The translations under genes were made by a program, and so were the position numbers. 49,134 nt of DNA from positions 1 through 49,134 of the IMG/VR virus record IMGVR_UViG_3300021085_002896; one strand, written 5' to 3'. Below the pieces are notes generated by a model, which worked only from the letters and a program-made list of their open reading frames with translations, was not told the origin of the DNA and did not search any database. Positions 45,442-49,134 of the stretch are shown piece after piece (position 1 is the stretch's first letter; every line of letters starts with the position of its first letter). The DNA is from a virus.

Positions 45442-46308
45442 ATGGAACAAATAAAGAATAAATGGGTGAATGGTTTTATCATAGGAACCTTCGTATCCCT
45501 ATATCTTTTAGTATCGATAATTTCAACTATTCACGTAATAGATTTTTTTGAATTATCAAACCCAAAGTGGCTAGCAATATCATTAGCAATAGGATTTGAA
45601 TTAGGAGCAGCGGCTTCTTTAGCAGCTATTATTACATTAGATAAAATGAATAAAACTCTAGTATGGGCCTTATTCTTAGTAATTACTGCTATGCAAATGC
45701 AAGGAAACATGTATTATGCATTTATCAATATGGGAGATTTTACAACATGGTCAGAATTATTTAACCTAATAGAAGAGGAACCATTATATCAGAAGAGAGT
45801 ATTATCTTTTGTTTCCGGTGCCATTCTTCCATTAGTTGCGCTTGGATTTATTAAATCTTTAGTAGATTATATTAAACCAGCAGATGATTCACCGGTTTTA
45901 GAAGAAGCTTCTATTGAAAAAAAAACTGAAGTAGACAGTAGCTGGAAATCAGAAGATATTCTAGACAAACCTACAAGTGCAGCTCCAGCTCACACCGAAG
46001 GAATGTCAGTTGATGATATCAAAGCATGGCAAGATGTTGGAGATAAATTAGCAGAAGAAGTCGAGGACGAATGGGACGAAGATCACGCGCTTGATATGGT
46101 TATGAATGACATGGTTAAAGATATGGATATTCAAGATTTTGAAGCAGATCAAGAATCTAGACCTAATCTTTTAGAAAAGCAACCACAGACTAATATTCCT
46201 GCAAAGGGTTTTATCAATAGACCCACTGAAACCACAAGTGTAACTCTAGAAGGTGGTAAGGGAAATATACAGAGAAAGATTAGAGAAGAAAGAAAAATAA
46301 ATAAGTAA
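45442..46308 (+). CDS. Four-helix membrane protein with acidic cytosolic tail
   Basis: 288 residues. Four hydrophobic helices in the first ~150 residues (NGFIIGTFVSLYLLVSIIST, WLAISLAIGFELGAAASLAA, TLVWALFLVITAMQMQGNMY, FVSGAILPLVALGFIKSLV), then ~130 residues of acidic, disordered tail (DEWDEDHALDMVMND). Stop overlaps the next ATG. Function unknown. Confidence 0.75.
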   Translation: MEQIKNKWVNGFIIGTFVSLYLLVSIISTIHVIDFFELSNPKWLAISLAIGFELGAAASLAAIITLDKMNKTLVWALFLVITAMQMQGNMYYAFINMGDFTTWSELFNLIEEEPLYQKRVLSFVSGAILPLVALGFIKSLVDYIKPADDSPVLEEASIEKKTEVDSSWKSEDILDKPTSAAPAHTEGMSVDDIKAWQDVGDKLAEEVEDEWDEDHALDMVMNDMVKDMDIQDFEADQESRPNLLEKQPQTNIPAKGFINRPTETTSVTLEGGKGNIQRKIREERKINK

Positions 46309-46742
46309 TGATAAAAAGAATTCCAATAAGACTTCCCTCGTTTTATATTTCTAAAAAGATAGAGACGAGTGCATTTAAGACTGCGTTGGCTTCAACATAT
46401 CAAACAGCATATAGGTTATATCTAATAACCAATGGAATTAAAGATTTTATCGAATTCATAGAATATGAAGGAGATGATTATTTTATAAGAGCTGCTGTCA
46501 AAACTCAAGCAAGCTTTATCGGAGAGGCTAAAGAACAGGTTCATGCTGTAAAGCATCTTAGTCCTCTTATTAAGAACAAACCACTTTATACTATTAAATG
46601 TTCTATCACATGCAAAAAAACCAACAAGGAATTATATGTATGCGATAAATTTTCAAAGAAACCTATGCAAATCTATGATCAAATAGAAGAATGCATCGAA
46701 GATATTAAAATCATCACGGGTCTAGAATTACTACGACCTTAA
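46308..46742 (+). CDS. Hypothetical protein
   Basis: 144 residues, cytoplasmic, basic N-terminus (KRIPIRLPSFYISKKIETS) and a mixed αβ body. Starts by overlap with the membrane protein and precedes the endolysin by 16 nt. Not recognised. Confidence 0.7.
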   Translation: MIKRIPIRLPSFYISKKIETSAFKTALASTYQTAYRLYLITNGIKDFIEFIEYEGDDYFIRAAVKTQASFIGEAKEQVHAVKHLSPLIKNKPLYTIKCSITCKKTNKELYVCDKFSKKPMQIYDQIEECIEDIKIITGLELLRP

Positions 46743-46758
46743 AAAATAAATTAACATA

Positions 46759-47694
46759 ATGATACTTAAGAATGGATCTAAAGGAAAAGAAGTTAAAGAA
46801 CTTCAAAGATTTTTGGATATACAGGCAGATGGAATATTCGGCCCAGGAACTGAAAGACACGTTAAAAAATGGCAAGCCGAAAACAATCTTGTTGTTGACG
46901 GTATTGTCGGTCCTGCCACTTGGGATGCTATGGGTTTGGCTACAACTGATGATTCAGAAAAAATCTACGAAACAGAAGAAGGACTTATAATAAATAAAAG
47001 TTATTTGCCTAAGGGTGAGTACTTAAAAGGACCAACTAAAAAGGAATTCTTATTCTTACACCATACTGCAGGATGGAATAATCCATATAGAACTATTGAA
47101 CACTGGGGTAGAGACACGAGAGGAAGAGTTGCAACAGAATTCTGCATAGGAGGTCAATCGATTAAGGGTAATGATGATATGTATGATGGTGAAGTAGTAC
47201 AAGCTTTTCCAGAAGGAGGCTATGGATGGCACCTAGGAAAGAACGGATCCCAGTATATGCATAATCATTCGGTAGGAATCGAAGTAAACAACTTTGGATA
47301 TTTAACAAAGGGAGGTTATAAGAAGAAGGTTAATGGAAAAAGAACATGGATAGAAAAAGATCCAAATAGCTTTTACACTTATGCTGGAACTAGAGCAGAC
47401 GAATCTCAAATCGTAGAATGTTCCTTTAAAGGATATGATTATTGGCACAAATATACGGATGCTCAGATAGAATCTTTAAGGCTTCTTATTTTACATATAG
47501 GTGATAGAGATGGAATTGACGTGAGAGTTGGGTTACCTACATTAATTAAAACAATGGGTGCTAAGGCTTTCGAATGGAACGAAGATGCATATTATGGTAA
47601 AGTAAAGGGATTATGGACACATACTAATACAAAGAAAGGAAAATTCGATATGTTTCCTCAGCAAGAATTGTTAGATATGTTAACTAGTCTATAA
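46759..47694 (+). CDS. Endolysin: peptidoglycan-binding + N-acetylmuramoyl-L-alanine amidase
   Basis: 311 residues. Residues ~1-60 are a PG_binding_1 domain (GSKGKEVKELQRFLDIQADG, FGPGT). Residues ~95-290 are an Amidase_2 domain: FLHHTAGW gives the zinc His, HNHSVGIEVNNFG the second motif, and a third ligand lies further on. Cleaves the amide between MurNAc and L-Ala. No signal peptide, so a holin is needed (candidate at 29030). Followed by a terminator. Confidence 0.93.
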   Translation: MILKNGSKGKEVKELQRFLDIQADGIFGPGTERHVKKWQAENNLVVDGIVGPATWDAMGLATTDDSEKIYETEEGLIINKSYLPKGEYLKGPTKKEFLFLHHTAGWNNPYRTIEHWGRDTRGRVATEFCIGGQSIKGNDDMYDGEVVQAFPEGGYGWHLGKNGSQYMHNHSVGIEVNNFGYLTKGGYKKKVNGKRTWIEKDPNSFYTYAGTRADESQIVECSFKGYDYWHKYTDAQIESLRLLILHIGDRDGIDVRVGLPTLIKTMGAKAFEWNEDAYYGKVKGLWTHTNTKKGKFDMFPQQELLDMLTSL

Positions 47695-47708
47695 ATAATA
47701 AAACTAAT

Positions 47709-47734
47709 AAAGCTCAGTCTATCTGGGCTTTTTT
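47709..47734 (+). terminator. Intrinsic terminator
   Basis: AAAGCTCAG (47709-47717) / CTGGGCTTT (47723-47731) plus T run. Confidence 0.85.
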
Positions 47735-47745
47735 AGGGTCTTCTG

Positions 47746-47774
47746 TGAAACTATTGCCATTTAACTAGTATAAT
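47746..47774 (+). promoter_or_regulatory. Class 2 promoter TGAAAC-N17-TATAAT
   Basis: TGAAAC 47746-47751, 17 nt, TATAAT 47769-47774, 20 nt before the ATG at 47795 and right after a terminator. Confidence 0.72.
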
Positions 47775-47794
47775 ATATCTAAAGACTTAATAAA

Positions 47795-47995
47795 ATGAAT
47801 AAGATGATGAACAAGATTAACACATTCAAGAAATTCTTTAATAACTGGTACCCAGTAATTTTAGCATTTGCATGCCTTCTATATTCCGTGACTTATGGAG
47901 TATTAGGTTACACAGAAGAAGCTCAGTATTCGGCACACTGGCCAGGAACTATCCTCCTCTTTGCGATAGCAATTAGACAAAGACGAAACACATGA
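47795..47995 (+). CDS. Small membrane protein
   Basis: 66 residues. Two hydrophobic stretches (WYPVILAFACLLYSVTYGVL, WPGTILLFAIAI) with a short polar turn and a basic end (RQRRNT). Overlaps the next start by 4 nt. Unknown. Confidence 0.7.
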   Translation: MNKMMNKINTFKKFFNNWYPVILAFACLLYSVTYGVLGYTEEAQYSAHWPGTILLFAIAIRQRRNT

Positions 47996-48273
47996 ATCTA
48001 GGATTCTTTATTATGGGTGGACTGATATTTTCAGTTTACATCTATTTTACAATTTGGAACATCTTCTACGGTGCTAGAAAACAGAGAGAAGAAAACTATC
48101 CTAACTATTACGATAGACATGGTCAGATGGGAGAACCTAAGGCTGATGATATGGATATGGACGGTATGGGAAACTTTAGTAGATTTCCAGTTAATAAAGA
48201 ACTAGAGAATCTTAGAACTAAGAAAGTTAAGAAAACTAGAAAGTCTAAAAATATTAAAGAAGAGGTAAAATAA
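47992..48273 (+). CDS. Small membrane-anchored protein
   Basis: 93 residues. N-terminal transmembrane helix (GFFIMGGLIFSVYIYFTIWN), followed by a polar Met/Asp-rich middle (DDMDMDGMGNF) and a strongly basic tail. Co-transcribed with the preceding gene. Unknown. Confidence 0.65.
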   Translation: MNLGFFIMGGLIFSVYIYFTIWNIFYGARKQREENYPNYYDRHGQMGEPKADDMDMDGMGNFSRFPVNKELENLRTKKVKKTRKSKNIKEEVK

Positions 48274-48324
48274 ACAGCTAAAAGTTTTTTTATCTCAGAT
48301 TTTTTGCTTATATTAGCTATATAA
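48268..48324 (+). promoter_or_regulatory. Class 1 conserved promoter element, copy 8
   Basis: AAATAAACAGCTAAAA, GTTTTTTTATCTCAG, TTTTTTGCTTATATTAG, then CTATATAACAAAT rather than TAGTAATAAT. Overlaps the preceding stop; 16 nt before the next ATG. Confidence 0.75.
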
Positions 48325-48340
48325 CAAATACTTATTAAAT

Positions 48341-48832
48341 ATGCTAGAATATAAAAACAGATACGGAGACGTATATACGTTTACAAAACAAGAAGATGGT
48401 TCAGTTCTTTGGGAAGGTTCTTTTGAACACTGTAGGTTTGGAAGTTCTAATGATTATAAATTAGCATATCAGAATTATTGCAAAGATAGTTCCGGTATGG
48501 GAATTACACCGATGCATATTGAAGATTTCAAAGAAGCAATTCATGAAGCAGTGTATGATGAAAACGATCGATATGTAGGACCTAGTGTTATTGGAAAACA
48601 ATATCAAAAAATGGTAAAGTCAAATCCATGGATTAGTATGGTAGATCCGAGTGGAGGTCCTTACTTAAATGAACACATGGACTTAGGTAACTTCTTCAGC
48701 GATGAGTTTGATGGACTATGTATTAGATCATTTGAACCAATAGAAACAGGATATAAAATTAATACTTACGGTAAATTCGATCACCTGGCGGAGACGAAAA
48801 TCATTGGAGGGATAATTAATACAGCTGAATAG
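48341..48832 (+). CDS. Hypothetical protein
   Basis: 163 residues, cytoplasmic, mixed αβ (YTFTKQEDGSVLWEGSFEHC). First gene behind class 1 copy 8. Not recognised. Confidence 0.7.
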   Translation: MLEYKNRYGDVYTFTKQEDGSVLWEGSFEHCRFGSSNDYKLAYQNYCKDSSGMGITPMHIEDFKEAIHEAVYDENDRYVGPSVIGKQYQKMVKSNPWISMVDPSGGPYLNEHMDLGNFFSDEFDGLCIRSFEPIETGYKINTYGKFDHLAETKIIGGIINTAE

Positions 48833-48834
48833 AG

Positions 48835-49017
48835 ATGACACTAAAAGATTTATATCAGCATTGTATTGATAAAGCAAAAGAATATCCTAATCTATCCAAT
48901 GATATTCTTTCATTCTATGACCTCGCAGAGATGGAAGTTGAAGATGGAGGTAGTACCGAACATGAGTGTGAATTAGCACTAAGCGATATTGATGAATTAA
49001 TTAAAGAAAACCTTTAA
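48835..49017 (+). CDS. Small helical hypothetical protein
   Basis: 60 residues, acidic (EMEVEDGGSTEHECELALSD). Two nt from the preceding stop. Not recognised. Confidence 0.6.
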   Translation: MTLKDLYQHCIDKAKEYPNLSNDILSFYDLAEMEVEDGGSTEHECELALSDIDELIKENL

Positions 49018-49029
49018 CACCAAAGAGAA

Positions 49030-49134
49030 ATGAGTGAAGTAAATCCAAATTACAATCCACAAGCAGATTTTGACAACTTTGGTGAAGAGATGGAACACAT
49101 CGTTAAGACAACACCTAAAGAGGTGCTAAAAAAG
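49030..49134 (+). CDS. Start of a gene running off the window (3' partial)
   Basis: 35 codons from the ATG at 49030 with no stop before the window end (SEVNPNYNPQADFDNFGEEM). Too short to identify. Confidence 0.5.
   Translation, partial: MSEVNPNYNPQADFDNFGEEMEHIVKTTPKEVLKK

Noticed and set aside
1-49134. CRISPR array, insertion sequence or integrase
   Set aside because: No regular repeat-spacer pattern, no transposase or integrase frame, and no terminal inverted repeats were seen; the only dispersed repeats are promoter elements.

Overview
This AT-rich window (by eye roughly one third G+C) is a contiguous piece of a large T4-like myovirus genome. A run of T4-type structural genes opens it in the T4 order: neck gp14, small terminase gp16, large terminase gp17, sheath gp18, tube gp19, then gp26/gp51-like baseplate or tail-chaperone genes and a 909-residue tape measure. 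The host is most likely a member of the Bacteroidetes, probably a flavobacterium. The evidence is a secreted protein with the CHU_C (type B, type IX secretion) sorting domain, a Bacteroidetes-type histone H1-like protein, a DUF2805/TIGR03643 protein, boxA-like elements of the form found in Bacteroidetes rRNA leaders, and weak Shine-Dalgarno use.

Layout. 1-11750 holds late virion genes behind short GATATATA late-type promoters. 11750-12430 has a small membrane coiled-coil gene and tRNA-Ser/tRNA-Asp. 12430-23280 is a dense, mostly overlapping array of small and metabolic genes: PspC, SNase, RmlC, a polynucleotide 3'-phosphatase-like HAD, Fpg/MutM, a flavodoxin-like oxidoreductase, an SDR epimerase, a guanylate kinase-like protein, a metallophosphoesterase relative without its metal ligands, an ECF-like sigma factor and a deoxyribonucleotidase. 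23260-25722 holds the only minus-strand gene (an HExxH protein) followed by two exported proteins. 26700-28050 has a probable virion protein and a five-tRNA array with an embedded structured RNA. 28050-36420 carries DUF2805, a holin candidate, phosphomannomutase, a 2OG-Fe(II) oxygenase, a thioesterase, ATP-dependent DNA ligase, RmlD-like and cytidylyltransferase-like proteins, and histone H1. 36425-36920 is a gene-free, hairpin-rich stretch that looks like a large structured RNA. 37097-38740 has MarC, a lipoprotein and a DksA-like zinc protein. 38740-40100 is a second tRNA array with further structured RNAs and an outer-membrane-protein gene. 40190-49134 has UDP-sugar dehydrogenase, thioredoxin, an MGME1-like nuclease, an M42 aminopeptidase, a protein with a T4-like capsid-targeting N-terminus, and the endolysin.

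Three promoter classes can be read directly. Class 1 is a conserved ~60-bp element in eight copies. Class 2 is AAAC (mostly TGAAAC), exactly 17 nt, then TATAAW, in 14 places. Class 3 is GATATATA 20-35 nt before late genes. Class 2 differs from the Bacteroidetes housekeeping promoter and could be the target of the phage sigma factor at 21625, itself behind a class 1 element.

The least expected features are these promoter classes; the set of structured RNAs (one with a 6-bp pseudoknot, one ~480 nt with a boxA-like leader); a likely RF2-like +1 frameshift joining gp26- and gp51-like frames; a probable type IX secretion cargo; and the phosphoesterase pseudoenzyme. All functional statements come from reading sequence and motifs only; no search or folding program was run.
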